Part shown: positions 34,686 through 42,086 of the stretch, piece by piece
Position numbering within the stretch: the first letter of the stretch is position 1
How the letters are laid out: each line of letters begins with the position of its first letter
NCBI GenBank assembly: GCA_018883065.1
Contig: VEQT01000017.1
Span: 1-43,282, forward strand
Length of the DNA: 43,282 bases
Direction: 5' to 3'
Source: Flavobacterium sp.
Lineage (GTDB): Bacteria > Bacteroidota > Bacteroidia > Flavobacteriales > Flavobacteriaceae
Made by a program: the position numbers and the translations under genes
Notes under the pieces: generated by a model
What the model was told of the DNA's origin: nothing
The model's input: only the letters and a program-made list of their open reading frames with translations
The model's database searches: none

Positions 34686-35882
34686 ATGCGACGGTATTTT
34701 TTACTTTTTATACTTATTTTATCCGTACTATTAGTTCGGCCTTGGGCTTGTAGCAAACAAGAACGTAGCACAATTGAACTATCGGATATGATTGATGGAC
34801 GCATACCAATTCTATTGCCTTCTCAAGTAAATTACCCCAAATTATCCCGTAATTATATTGCTGATAAACGCTATGCCATTGAGCGATTTTGTTCAAAATT
34901 TTGGAATAGTGACCAATCTAATTTGAGTTTTTTGGTGGCTAAAAACGGACAAATCATCTACGAACGTTACCAAGGCTTGGGCAAACGAGAAACCGAAATG
35001 CCTATCACCGCAGAGACTCCCTTGCACATTGCCTCGGTGAGTAAGGTAATCACTGCCACTGCAATCTTATTGTTGGTTAATAAAAATCAAATTAAATTAG
35101 ATCAAAAAGTAAATAGCATCTTGCCTAGTTTTCCCTATCCTGAAGTGACCATTCGCAGTTTATTGGCTCATCGAAGTGGCATGCGCAATTATGCCTATTT
35201 TACTGAAGATCCAGGCGTGTGGGACCGTCACCAACCGTTGAGCAACCAGGACGTGTTGCGCTTGTTGGGCGAAAAAAATATTCAGTTGGAAAGTCCCTCA
35301 AACACCCATTTTAGTTATTGCAACACCAACTACGCTATCTTGGCTTTGGTGATCGAAAAAATCACCGGATTGCGTTATCCCGAAGCGATCCAAAAAATGA
35401 TTTTTAATCCCTTGGGCATGACCCACAGTTTTGTATTTGAACTGGATAAAGACCAAGAAACCGCTATGCCTTCCTACAAAGGCAATAACATCCGTTTGGC
35501 CTATGATTACTTGGATGCCGTGTATGGCGACAAAAACATATTTAGTACGCCACGTGATTTACTAAAATTTGATTTGGCCAGAAAATCAGATTTGTTTTTG
35601 AGTCCTGAACTGCGCAAACAAATTTACCAAGGCTACAGCAACGAACGCAAAGGCGTGAAAAACTATGGCTTGGGTATCCGGATGATGGAATGGGAAAACG
35701 GCAAAAACTTTTATTTTCACAACGGCTGGTGGCACGGCAGCACTTCAACCTATATAACGCTTTTGGACGAAAATGTTACCATTATTGGCATCTCTAATAA
35801 GTTTACTAAAAACGTCTACGCCAGCAGAAAGCTCGCTTCGTTGTTTGGGGACTATCCGTTTGAAATGGAAGATGATGAATAA
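34686..35882 (+). CDS. Serine hydrolase of the class C beta-lactamase / penicillin-binding family
   Basis: The 398-residue protein has an N-terminal hydrophobic signal (RYFLLFILILSVLLVRPWAC), possibly a poor lipobox ending at Cys22. The three beta-lactamase-fold motifs are present: Ser117-x-x-Lys120 in 'HIASVSKVITA', Tyr211-Cys-Asn213 in 'FSYCNTNYA' and His345-Asn-Gly347 in 'YFHNGWWHGS', which replaces the Lys-Thr-Gly triad as in esterase or peptidase members. It is probably an exported D-aminopeptidase- or esterase-like enzyme rather than a resistance enzyme. It is a single gene between the oxidoreductase and ssrA, with no obvious terminator after it. Confidence 0.88.
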   Translation: MRRYFLLFILILSVLLVRPWACSKQERSTIELSDMIDGRIPILLPSQVNYPKLSRNYIADKRYAIERFCSKFWNSDQSNLSFLVAKNGQIIYERYQGLGKRETEMPITAETPLHIASVSKVITATAILLLVNKNQIKLDQKVNSILPSFPYPEVTIRSLLAHRSGMRNYAYFTEDPGVWDRHQPLSNQDVLRLLGEKNIQLESPSNTHFSYCNTNYAILALVIEKITGLRYPEAIQKMIFNPLGMTHSFVFELDKDQETAMPSYKGNNIRLAYDYLDAVYGDKNIFSTPRDLLKFDLARKSDLFLSPELRKQIYQGYSNERKGVKNYGLGIRMMEWENGKNFYFHNGWWHGSTSTYITLLDENVTIIGISNKFTKNVYASRKLASLFGDYPFEMEDDE

Positions 35883-35892
35883 TTTTTTTGTT

Positions 35893-36042
35893 TCAGGTTT
35901 ATTCCGCTGCGTTCCATCTGTCGGCTGTCGCCTCGAGTCAGGTTTCAGGTTGTAAGAATTATACTTAGCGATTTAATATAAAAAAGAACTACAGCGAAGC
36001 GAAACGGAACTACAAAGTAACTTGAAACCTAAAACTTGAAAC
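35893..36042. repeat. Repeat-rich intergenic stretch with TTTCAGGTT / ACTTGAAAC words
   Basis: Between the serine hydrolase and ssrA the sequence holds TTTCAGGTT twice (near 35893 and 35940) and, about 80 bases on, ACTTGAAAC twice (near 36022 and 36034), roughly the complement of the first words. This gives an imperfect inverted arrangement around a GC-richer core. It resembles the small dispersed intergenic repeats of Flavobacterium chromosomes, but copy number cannot be judged from one window. Confidence 0.4.
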
Positions 36043-36092
36043 ATTAATTTTATATCTTGAATCAACAAATTCAATTTTCTACACCTAATGCC

Positions 36093-36100
36093 TATATTTG
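36093..36100 (+). promoter_or_regulatory. Candidate -7 box for ssrA
   Basis: TATATTTG fits TAnnTTTG exactly and ends 12 bases before the mature 5' end of tmRNA, leaving a short leader for RNase P removal. Confidence 0.45.
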
Positions 36101-36112
36101 CAACAAATTATT

Positions 36113-36505
36113 GGGGTCGACTGGTTTTGACAGCAAGTCGAATTGAACAGTAAGCACGTCGAGAAATGAGGCCGTTCTCGTAAAAAAAAGCTTCAAAACT
36201 TTACACGGCGAAGGAAACTACGCTCTAGCTGCATAATCTGAATTACAGTAAGATTAGCCTCGTCCTACCAGGTAGGAAAGCCAGATTCACCTCGAAAGCC
36301 CTGATTCTAGGCGGTCGACACAGGTGAATCGTAAATTAGAATCTAAGAACAGTTGCGCTTTGAGGCTGTTACGAAAACCAAAAAAGCTAAGAAATTGGTG
36401 GTTGTTTCTGACCGAGCCGATTTACGAAAATCCATTCAGAAAATAAGCGTGTAGAAAGCTCTTTAGTTGCTTGTTTGGACGGGAGTTCGACTCTCCCCGA
36501 CTCCA
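36113..36505 (+). ncRNA. ssrA: Transfer-messenger RNA (tmRNA)
   Basis: tmRNA rescues stalled ribosomes by adding a degradation tag. The 5' end GGGGTCG pairs with CGACTCC at the 3' end to form the acceptor stem, with discriminator A at 36505; CCA is not encoded. The T-arm 'GGGAGTTCGACTCTCCC' type sequence is at 36481-36497. The tag reading frame begins with the resume codon GGC at 36207 and encodes GEGNYALAA with a TAA at 36234-36236, close to the GE..YALAA tags of other Bacteroidetes. Length is 393 bases. The 3' end is a common integration site, and an integrase gene follows. Confidence 0.97.
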
Positions 36506-36530
36506 CTTTTTACTTTTCAAAGTAAACTAA

Positions 36531-36564
36531 AAGCCCATAAATCTCAGGATTTATGGGCTTTTTC
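36531..36564 (+). terminator. Rho-independent terminator of ssrA
   Basis: A perfect 12-base stem, AAGCCCATAAAT (36531-36542) with ATTTATGGGCTT (36549-36560), has a six-base loop and runs into a T tract. It lies 25 bases after the tmRNA 3' end and isolates the integrase gene from ssrA transcription. Confidence 0.92.
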
Positions 36565-36617
36565 ATTTTACCTACCATTCAAATTATTCATTAAATCTCA
36601 TTAAAAAGGTGGTAAAA

Positions 36618-36654
36618 TCGGTTACCCAAAAAAAATCAAAAAAAAGGTAACCGA
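36618..36654. repeat. Inverted repeat between ssrA and the integrase, possible recombinase-binding site
   Basis: TCGGTTACC (36618-36626) and GGTAACCGA (36646-36654) form a perfect nine-base inverted repeat. The 19-base spacer has only one G-free strand, made almost wholly of two runs of A. It lies about 100 bases before the integrase ATG. There is no T tract after it, so it is not a standard terminator. Confidence 0.55.
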
Positions 36655-36754
36655 ATTTCTCGCAAAGCCAATGATAGCAAGCAGTTCAAAAGATGAACAT
36701 CTTGACAAAAAATGATATAATAAGTAATTTGTATAACCAAAAAGTCACCACAAA

Positions 36755-38002
36755 ATGAAACACAAAATGTCGATACTTTTCTACGTGAAAAGTTCTAAAG
36801 CGTCAAAAAATGGCTTACTGCCCATTTACCAAAGAATTACAATCAATGGAAGCCGCATCGAATTAAGCACCTCTCGTACAGTTGAAAAAGCAAAATGGAA
36901 CACCGCAGCAGGCAAAGTAAAAGGAAATTCAGAAGAAGCTAGATTAATAAATAGTCACCTAGACTTACTCAAACACAACGTATACGAGACAGAAAAATGG
37001 TTATTAAATAATGGCCATGAAATAAACGCACAAACCCTCAAAAACAAACTCACAGGCATTGATGAAAACCAAAGAATGCTGCTTACAATCTTTGAAGACC
37101 ACAACAAACGAATGAAAGATCTAATCGGAAAAGAATTCTCAATCAATACCCACAAAAAATACCTCACAGCCATTAGTCACACCCGAGATTTTCTCAAAAG
37201 CCAATACCGTGTAAATGATATAGCCATAAGCAAAGTTGACATTGCGTTTGTCAACGACTTTGATTTTTACCTCAGAAACAATAAAAACTGCAACAACAAT
37301 TCCACCATCAAATACATCAGAAACTTTGGCAAAATTATAAAACAGAGCTATGTAAATGGTTGGCTAGAAAAAGACCCTTTTTTACGTTACAAGGGAAAAG
37401 TTAGAGAAGTTGAACGCGTTTATTTAAGTCAAGAAGAAATTGAGACAATCATAAACAAAGAACTAGCAATTAAACGCTTAGAACTCGTAAGAGATATGTT
37501 TGTATTCAGTTGTTTCACCGGATTGGCCTATATAGATGTTTTCAACCTATCAAAAGCCAATATCATTATTGGAATAGACGGCGAAAAATGGATTTCAACC
37601 CACCGCCAAAAAACAGAATCAGCCTCAAAAATCCCAATTTTAGCTGTAACGCAACAGATAATCGATAAATACCAAAACCACCCACAATGCCTCAGCAATA
37701 ATAAATTACTACCAATACTGTCAAACCAAAAAATGAACGCCTATTTAAAAGAGCTAGCCGATTTGTGCAACATAAATAAAGAACTCACCTTTCACATGGC
37801 CAGACACACATTTGCAACCACAGTCACACTCACAAACGGTGTACCAATAGAGAGCGTGAGCAAAATGTTGGGGCACAAAGACCTGCGCACCACACAACAC
37901 TATGCAAAAGTGCTCGATAAAAAAGTAAGCGAAGACATGAAAATTCTAAAAGATAAATTCGTGTTCCAGGATCAAACAGTAAAAAAATCGGGAGTATTAT
38001 AA
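36755..38002 (+). CDS. Tyrosine-type site-specific integrase
   Basis: The 415-residue protein has the three-part layout of Bacteroidetes integrases: an N-terminal arm-binding region (about 1-90, 'ILFYVKSSKASKNGLLPIYQRITING'), a SAM-like core-binding domain (about 105-205) and a catalytic domain (about 225-400). Box II His347-x-x-Arg350 ('HMARHTF'), His373 or so in 'LGHKDLRTTQHYAKV' and the nucleophile Tyr383 are present. The first arginine is missing: box I reads TGLAYID with Ala258 in its place, as in many Bacteroidetes relatives. It follows ssrA closely, so it probably inserted this island at the tmRNA 3' end. Its end overlaps the convergent kinase gene by six bases. Confidence 0.93.
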   Translation: MKHKMSILFYVKSSKASKNGLLPIYQRITINGSRIELSTSRTVEKAKWNTAAGKVKGNSEEARLINSHLDLLKHNVYETEKWLLNNGHEINAQTLKNKLTGIDENQRMLLTIFEDHNKRMKDLIGKEFSINTHKKYLTAISHTRDFLKSQYRVNDIAISKVDIAFVNDFDFYLRNNKNCNNNSTIKYIRNFGKIIKQSYVNGWLEKDPFLRYKGKVREVERVYLSQEEIETIINKELAIKRLELVRDMFVFSCFTGLAYIDVFNLSKANIIIGIDGEKWISTHRQKTESASKIPILAVTQQIIDKYQNHPQCLSNNKLLPILSNQKMNAYLKELADLCNINKELTFHMARHTFATTVTLTNGVPIESVSKMLGHKDLRTTQHYAKVLDKKVSEDMKILKDKFVFQDQTVKKSGVL

Positions 38003-40018
38003 ACTTCCGATTTTCACTTTCATCAAAATTACAGTTCCTATATTTGGTGTACTACTTATAGTAAGTTTGGCTTTAATCTTTTTAGCCCTTTCTTGCATAT
38101 TCGTTAAGCCAATGCCCGGTTTGGTGGCCAGAATATCAAAACCAATACCATCATCTTGTATTTTCAAAATCAAGTTGTTTTCAACGATGGTAATAGTGAC
38201 CCTACATTCCCTAGCATTTGCATGTTTAGTGGCATTTAATAGGCATTCTTGTATTATCCTAAATAGATTAATTTTTACAACACTATCTATTGTATCCCAA
38301 TCAATTTCATTGGGCGTTTCAAATACAAAAGCAGTTTCTCCAATTTCATTTTGCAGTTGAATCATATTGTAAAGTAAACTCATAAAATCAAGCTGATTGT
38401 CAACAATTTCACTGCGTAAATCATGCGAGATAGATCGTATCTCCAGTTCAATTTCCTGCAGTAAATCAACATAGATCAACCGTTTTTCCTTGGCTTCTTT
38501 GGTATCGCTTTCATTCCAAATACCCAACTGCATGCGGGCACCATATAGCCTGTTCATTACACCATCATGCAACTCCTTTGATATGCGATTTTGCTCCAGT
38601 TCTTTGGCAATACTAAGTTTGAGCTGGTACTCTTTAAGCAATTCAAAAATTTCCTCTTCGGCTTTTTGTTGTGCTATTCTAAACTCAATTTCTCTTTTCT
38701 GATTTTGTATATACCGGTAAATAAGCACTAAAACCAAGGCAAATATAATTAGCAATGCCCCAAAAAGTATATAGGTAATCTTGGAACTCAATACCTTATT
38801 CTCCTCCTCTACTGCTGCTGTTTCATATTCTATTCGAGCATATTTATTGCGGCTTATGCGTTGGGCTTTTGCCAAACTATCGGTAATGGCAATATATTTT
38901 TTATCATAAACAGCCGCATTCTCATGGTCTATTTGAGATAACAATTGCAACGATTTCTTGGTTTCTTCCCCCATCTTCAGCTTTTCAGCCAAGGCAAGTG
39001 CTTGTTTTAAATAACTTGTAGAGCGTACACTGTCTTTTAAAATAAAATAAAATTCTCCAAGATTTAATAATTTATAAATAACATCTTCGTCGGTACCATT
39101 TTTTTTTGATGAACTTAAAGCTTCATTAAATAATTTCTCAACTCCTTTAATATTGCCGCTTTTCATCATAGAATATCCCAGATTCCCTAAAACACTTTCG
39201 TAACCTTGTATCCATTTTTCTTTTAAAATTGGCGATAATACAGCTTGTAGCTCATGAATAGATTTGTCGTATTGATGTTTTTTTTCATAAACATTTGAAA
39301 TATTTATTGAAGATTCAATACCATATATATATTGTTTTTCAAGATTTGAATTATTGCCTTTAATATCATTCAAAAAACTTTTTGCAATAAATAGATATTT
39401 TAAAGCACTTTCATACTCTTCCAATTTTTCAAAATTTAAACCCATTAAAGAATATGCAGCATATAAAATTTCTGGGTCTTTACAATTTTTTAAGTAAAGT
39501 AAGGCATTAGAAACCTCTGCTTCGCTTTCTATATAATTTCCCTCAAAAAATAATATATAAGCTTTTTTAAATAAGATTTTACCTATCTGATTTCTGTAAT
39601 TTAAAATTCGATAAAGTTTTTCTGATTTATGATAATAATAATAAGCACTATCTTTTTGAGAAATTTGATAAGTATCTCCAATGTAGGAGTAAGCTTTTGC
39701 TATTGCAAAAGTATCTTTTACCGCTGCAGAAAGTACAAGTATTTTTTTACAAACAGCAAATGATTTTTTATTGTAATTTAAATAATAATATTCGGCCGAT
39801 AAATCGAATAAAAAAGATTTTAGAATTGAGTCGTTTGTAAAATTATTTGTAATTCTATACAAAGAATCTAAATATTGAATTTTTGATTCTTTTTTACATT
39901 TTCTATATACTTCATTTTGGAATAAGTTTGAGTTTAATCTACTAATTTCATCTTGTTTACAAGAAATAATTGGCATAAAACAACAATAACAAATTAATAA
40001 ACTTAGATATTTTTTCAA
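37997..40018 (-). CDS. TPR-containing sensor histidine kinase (HisKA_3 / NarX-DesK type), lipoprotein-like N-terminus
   Basis: From TTG 40018 the protein has 673 residues. Its start (LKKYLSLLICYCCFMPIISC, Cys20) looks like a lipoprotein signal. The alternative ATG 40057 lies inside the upstream terminator hairpin and adds a poor leader. Residues about 60-370 are helical TPR repeats ('AYSYIGDTYQISQKDSAYYYYHKSEKLY'). A transmembrane helix is near 410-430 (ITYILFGALLIIFALVLVLIY), then a coiled coil and the HisKA_3 motif with His484 ('ISKELHDGVMNRLYGARMQLG'). The ATPase domain has 'ECLLNATKHANA', 'IQDDGIGFD' and 'GIGLTNMQERA'. It probably phosphorylates the NarL-type regulator at 41346. Confidence 0.9.
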   Translation of the reverse strand: MKKYLSLLICYCCFMPIISCKQDEISRLNSNLFQNEVYRKCKKESKIQYLDSLYRITNNFTNDSILKSFLFDLSAEYYYLNYNKKSFAVCKKILVLSAAVKDTFAIAKAYSYIGDTYQISQKDSAYYYYHKSEKLYRILNYRNQIGKILFKKAYILFFEGNYIESEAEVSNALLYLKNCKDPEILYAAYSLMGLNFEKLEEYESALKYLFIAKSFLNDIKGNNSNLEKQYIYGIESSINISNVYEKKHQYDKSIHELQAVLSPILKEKWIQGYESVLGNLGYSMMKSGNIKGVEKLFNEALSSSKKNGTDEDVIYKLLNLGEFYFILKDSVRSTSYLKQALALAEKLKMGEETKKSLQLLSQIDHENAAVYDKKYIAITDSLAKAQRISRNKYARIEYETAAVEEENKVLSSKITYILFGALLIIFALVLVLIYRYIQNQKREIEFRIAQQKAEEEIFELLKEYQLKLSIAKELEQNRISKELHDGVMNRLYGARMQLGIWNESDTKEAKEKRLIYVDLLQEIELEIRSISHDLRSEIVDNQLDFMSLLYNMIQLQNEIGETAFVFETPNEIDWDTIDSVVKINLFRIIQECLLNATKHANARECRVTITIVENNLILKIQDDGIGFDILATKPGIGLTNMQERAKKIKAKLTISSTPNIGTVILMKVKIGSL

Positions 40019-40041
40019 AAGTTTTTTTTCAAAAATAATTA

Positions 40042-40072
40042 AAAAAAAAATGACCATTTGTGGATGGTCATT
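40042..40072 (-). terminator. Rho-independent terminator after the 52-residue lipoprotein gene
   Basis: Stem AATGACCA (40049-40056) with TGGTCATT (40065-40072), an eight-base loop, runs on the minus strand into ten consecutive T (40050-40041). It lies eight bases past the small gene's stop and overlaps the longest possible kinase start. Confidence 0.8.
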
Positions 40073-40079
40073 CTATTTT

Positions 40080-40238
40080 TTATTTAGGATTAGTTAGTCT
40101 TGGTTCCCCATCCTTAGCGATGGGGCTTGTATCGGTTTGAGCTGTAGGATTGGAAATTAATTCGTCTAATGTGCAAGAGTTTAAAGACACACAAACAATA
40201 GTCAATAAAAATAGTTTTACTAAAAAATTAGGTTTCAT
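40080..40238 (-). CDS. Small lipoprotein, 52 residues, unknown function
   Basis: The frame from ATG 40238 to TAA 40080 encodes 52 residues with a good lipoprotein signal: MKPNFLVKLFLLTIVCVS then LNSC (Cys22). The mature part is only 31 residues (TLDELISNPTAQTD, TSPIAKDGEPRLTNPK) and proline-rich at the end. A terminator follows at once, which supports it being a real gene. It lies between the histidine kinase and the LytTR regulator, on the same strand as both. No family is recognised; it could be a ligand, inhibitor or sensor accessory of the kinase, but that is speculation. Confidence 0.65.
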   Translation of the reverse strand: MKPNFLVKLFLLTIVCVSLNSCTLDELISNPTAQTDTSPIAKDGEPRLTNPK

Positions 40239-40338
40239 AAAAAATCAGTTTAAAAATTAGAAATAGATGTTCTGTCATGTCTTCTGGACACAACTACTCA
40301 ATTGATTTTTCTGAAAAGAAGGGAAGTCTTTCTCAGCC

Positions 40339-40371
40339 GTGTTTTAAGGTCTTATCCCTACCTTAAAACAC
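40339..40371. repeat. Perfect 12-base inverted repeat between the LytTR gene and the small lipoprotein gene
   Basis: GTGTTTTAAGGT (40339-40350) pairs with ACCTTAAAACAC (40360-40371) over a nine-base loop. There is no T tract on either side, so it is not a classical terminator. The 281-base gap in which it lies holds no gene that I can support. Confidence 0.6.
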
Positions 40372-40373
40372 AC

Positions 40374-40387
40374 AGTAAAGCTTTACT
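40374..40387. promoter_or_regulatory. Perfect 14-base palindrome, possible operator
   Basis: AGTAAAGCTTTACT is a perfect palindrome two bases after the 12-base inverted repeat and 136 bases upstream of the small lipoprotein start. A dimeric regulator could bind here; CCGTATTT, shared with the region at 42185, follows at 40391. Confidence 0.4.
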
Positions 40388-40519
40388 ATTCCGTATTTGG
40401 AACAGTCAAATTTATAGAGACTAACCCATTAACAGCCATGGTTTTAGCGGGGTTTAGTAACACGTATACCGGCAAGAGTAACTGGTAGTGTTTTGAGAAT
40501 AAGTCAACAAATCTTGCGT

Positions 40520-41233
40520 CTAAGAGATGCGTAGAATTATCGTATCAATATTTATTTTGTAGGTTCTAGAAAAAGGAAGTAGGATTTCATTGTTTTGCAA
40601 ATAGCAACTGTTTTTGCCTAAGTTTATTCGGCTTACATATTGAATATTAATCACATAGCCGTGGTGTATTCTAAAAAAGTAAAACGGCAGTAATTTCTCA
40701 AAATACTTTAGGGTTTTATAGGCCGAGATTACTTTGCCCGAGGCCATATAAAAATCGGTGGTATTATTATCCGCTTTTAGATAAACAATCTCACTAGATC
40801 GAATAAAATTATAATCGCCATTTGATTTAATAGAAATAGTATCGGCAAATAAGGCTTTGTGTGTTTTTTGGTAGCGCATCAAGCATTTGCGCAATTCATT
40901 CGGATCAATTGGAGTAAGTAAAAAACCCGTTACTCCCCGCTGGTAGGCTTCATAAGCGGCCTCTTTTCCCTCGCTCAAAATAATTATAGTAGGCAACTCG
41001 TCCAAAAATTCATGCAATTCACTCAAAATAGACAAGGAAATAGCATCCAATTCTTTATCAATCTTTTTAATAGTTATAAAAACAACATTGGGTTTTAATT
41101 CCAAAATTCTATTAATCGCCTCTGTTCTGGTTTTACATACCGCCACACACAAAAAATCATCATATTCTTTCAGGAGGTCCAATGTAGAATCCAACCCAAC
41201 CGAACTGTCAACAAGTATATACGAAAACTGCAT
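40520..41233 (-). CDS. LytTR-family DNA-binding regulator with a degenerate receiver domain
   Basis: The 237-residue protein has a receiver-like fold (about 1-120) and a LytTR DNA-binding domain (about 135-237: 'IVYLKADNNTTDFYMASGKVISAYKTLKYFEKLL', 'FFRIHHGYVINIQYVSRI'). The receiver lacks the phospho-acceptor: the strand that normally reads like 'LVFLDI' is 'VVFITI', with Thr54 at the Asp position, and the N-terminal acid pair is reduced to one Asp (YILVDSS). The partner Lys/Thr positions are also weak ('IIILSEG'). It probably responds to something other than phosphorylation, or is always active. It is divergent from the NarL-type regulator, with a shared 112-base control region. Confidence 0.9.
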   Translation of the reverse strand: MQFSYILVDSSVGLDSTLDLLKEYDDFLCVAVCKTRTEAINRILELKPNVVFITIKKIDKELDAISLSILSELHEFLDELPTIIILSEGKEAAYEAYQRGVTGFLLTPIDPNELRKCLMRYQKTHKALFADTISIKSNGDYNFIRSSEIVYLKADNNTTDFYMASGKVISAYKTLKYFEKLLPFYFFRIHHGYVINIQYVSRINLGKNSCYLQNNEILLPFSRTYKINIDTIILRIS

Positions 41234-41272
41234 TTTTTTTATTGCAATGTATACTGGGCTTAAAAATTCATT

Positions 41273-41289
41273 TTACGGTAAAACCGTAA
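41273..41289. promoter_or_regulatory. Interrupted palindrome between the two divergent regulator genes
   Basis: TTACGGT (41273-41279) and ACCGTAA (41283-41289) form a seven-base inverted repeat around AAA. The half-site CCGTAA recurs at 42155 and 42177. Its place between the divergent LytTR and NarL-type genes makes it a candidate autoregulatory site. Confidence 0.45.
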
Positions 41290-41345
41290 TTCTATTCCTG
41301 TTTTTTTGAGTAGTTTTGGTTTAATTTAATAATATAAAGCTGAAA

Positions 41346-42029
41346 ATGGATACATCAATTCATCCAAAAAGAACTATTTTGATAGTTGACGATCATCCTA
41401 TCACAGTAGACAGCTACCAATCACTTTTGGCTACAATAGAGTCAAACAAGCAGGCCAATTACCTTGTCGCTTTTACTTGTGAACAAGCCTACAATACCAT
41501 TAACAGTAATCATCTAGAAAATCAACCCATACATTATGCATTTATAGACATCAGTCTCCCGGCCTATAAAGAAAAAAATATGTACTCGGGTATTGACATA
41601 GCCTTGCATGTCCAAAAACTATTTCCCCAATGTAAAATAGTTATCATTACTATGTACAAAGAACCATTGTGGGTAAATCAAATATTTAAAGGGCTCAATC
41701 CAGAATGCTTCATTGCCAAAAGCGACATAAACTTCAAAAGCTTCCCCGAAATATTTCAAAGCATAGAAAAAAATGAAGTATACATTAGTCAATCCATAAA
41801 ATGGGCACAAAAAATATTGATCCAAAACAATATAAATTGGGATGATTACGACAGCAAAATACTGCATTACATTACCCAAGGCATCAAAACAATCAATCTT
41901 CCCGATTACATTCCGCTTTCCTTAAGCACCATAGAAAAAAGAAAAGCAAACATCAAAAAACAGCTTATACTCACCACCGGTTCAGACAAAGAACTAATAG
42001 ATGTAGCCCGGAAATTAGGTTTTATATAA
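41346..42029 (+). CDS. NarL-type response regulator
   Basis: The 227-residue protein has an intact receiver: acidic pair Asp15-Asp16 in 'ILIVDDHPIT', phospho-acceptor Asp68 in 'YAFIDISLPA', and the Lys of 'CFIAKSD'. Its C-terminal 65 residues ('DYDSKILHYITQGIKTINLPDYIPLSLSTIEKRKANIKKQL') fit a divergent LuxR/GerE-type helix-turn-helix. This is the normal partner type for a HisKA_3 kinase such as the one at 37997-40018. It is divergent from the LytTR gene and ends in a strong hairpin. The lipoprotein gene downstream is a possible target. Confidence 0.88.
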   Translation: MDTSIHPKRTILIVDDHPITVDSYQSLLATIESNKQANYLVAFTCEQAYNTINSNHLENQPIHYAFIDISLPAYKEKNMYSGIDIALHVQKLFPQCKIVIITMYKEPLWVNQIFKGLNPECFIAKSDINFKSFPEIFQSIEKNEVYISQSIKWAQKILIQNNINWDDYDSKILHYITQGIKTINLPDYIPLSLSTIEKRKANIKKQLILTTGSDKELIDVARKLGFI

Positions 42030-42049
42030 CCAAAACTTCCTATGCATAA

Positions 42050-42086
42050 AAAATAGCCTCTAAACTGATAGAGGCTATTTTAGTTT
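42050..42086 (+). terminator. Terminator hairpin after the response regulator
   Basis: A perfect 13-base stem, AAAATAGCCTCTA (42050-42062) with TAGAGGCTATTTT (42069-42081), has a six-base loop and is followed by a short T-rich end. It could work in both directions, as it is also preceded by A residues. Confidence 0.85.

Noticed and set aside
34686..35882. Beta-lactamase resistance gene
   Set aside because: The third motif is His-Asn-Gly rather than Lys-Thr-Gly and there is no resistance context; a general serine hydrolase is more likely.
36113..36505. tRNA-like ends suggested a tRNA gene
   Set aside because: The acceptor and T-arm belong to tmRNA; the nearly 400-base body with a tag frame and no anticodon arm rules out a simple tRNA.
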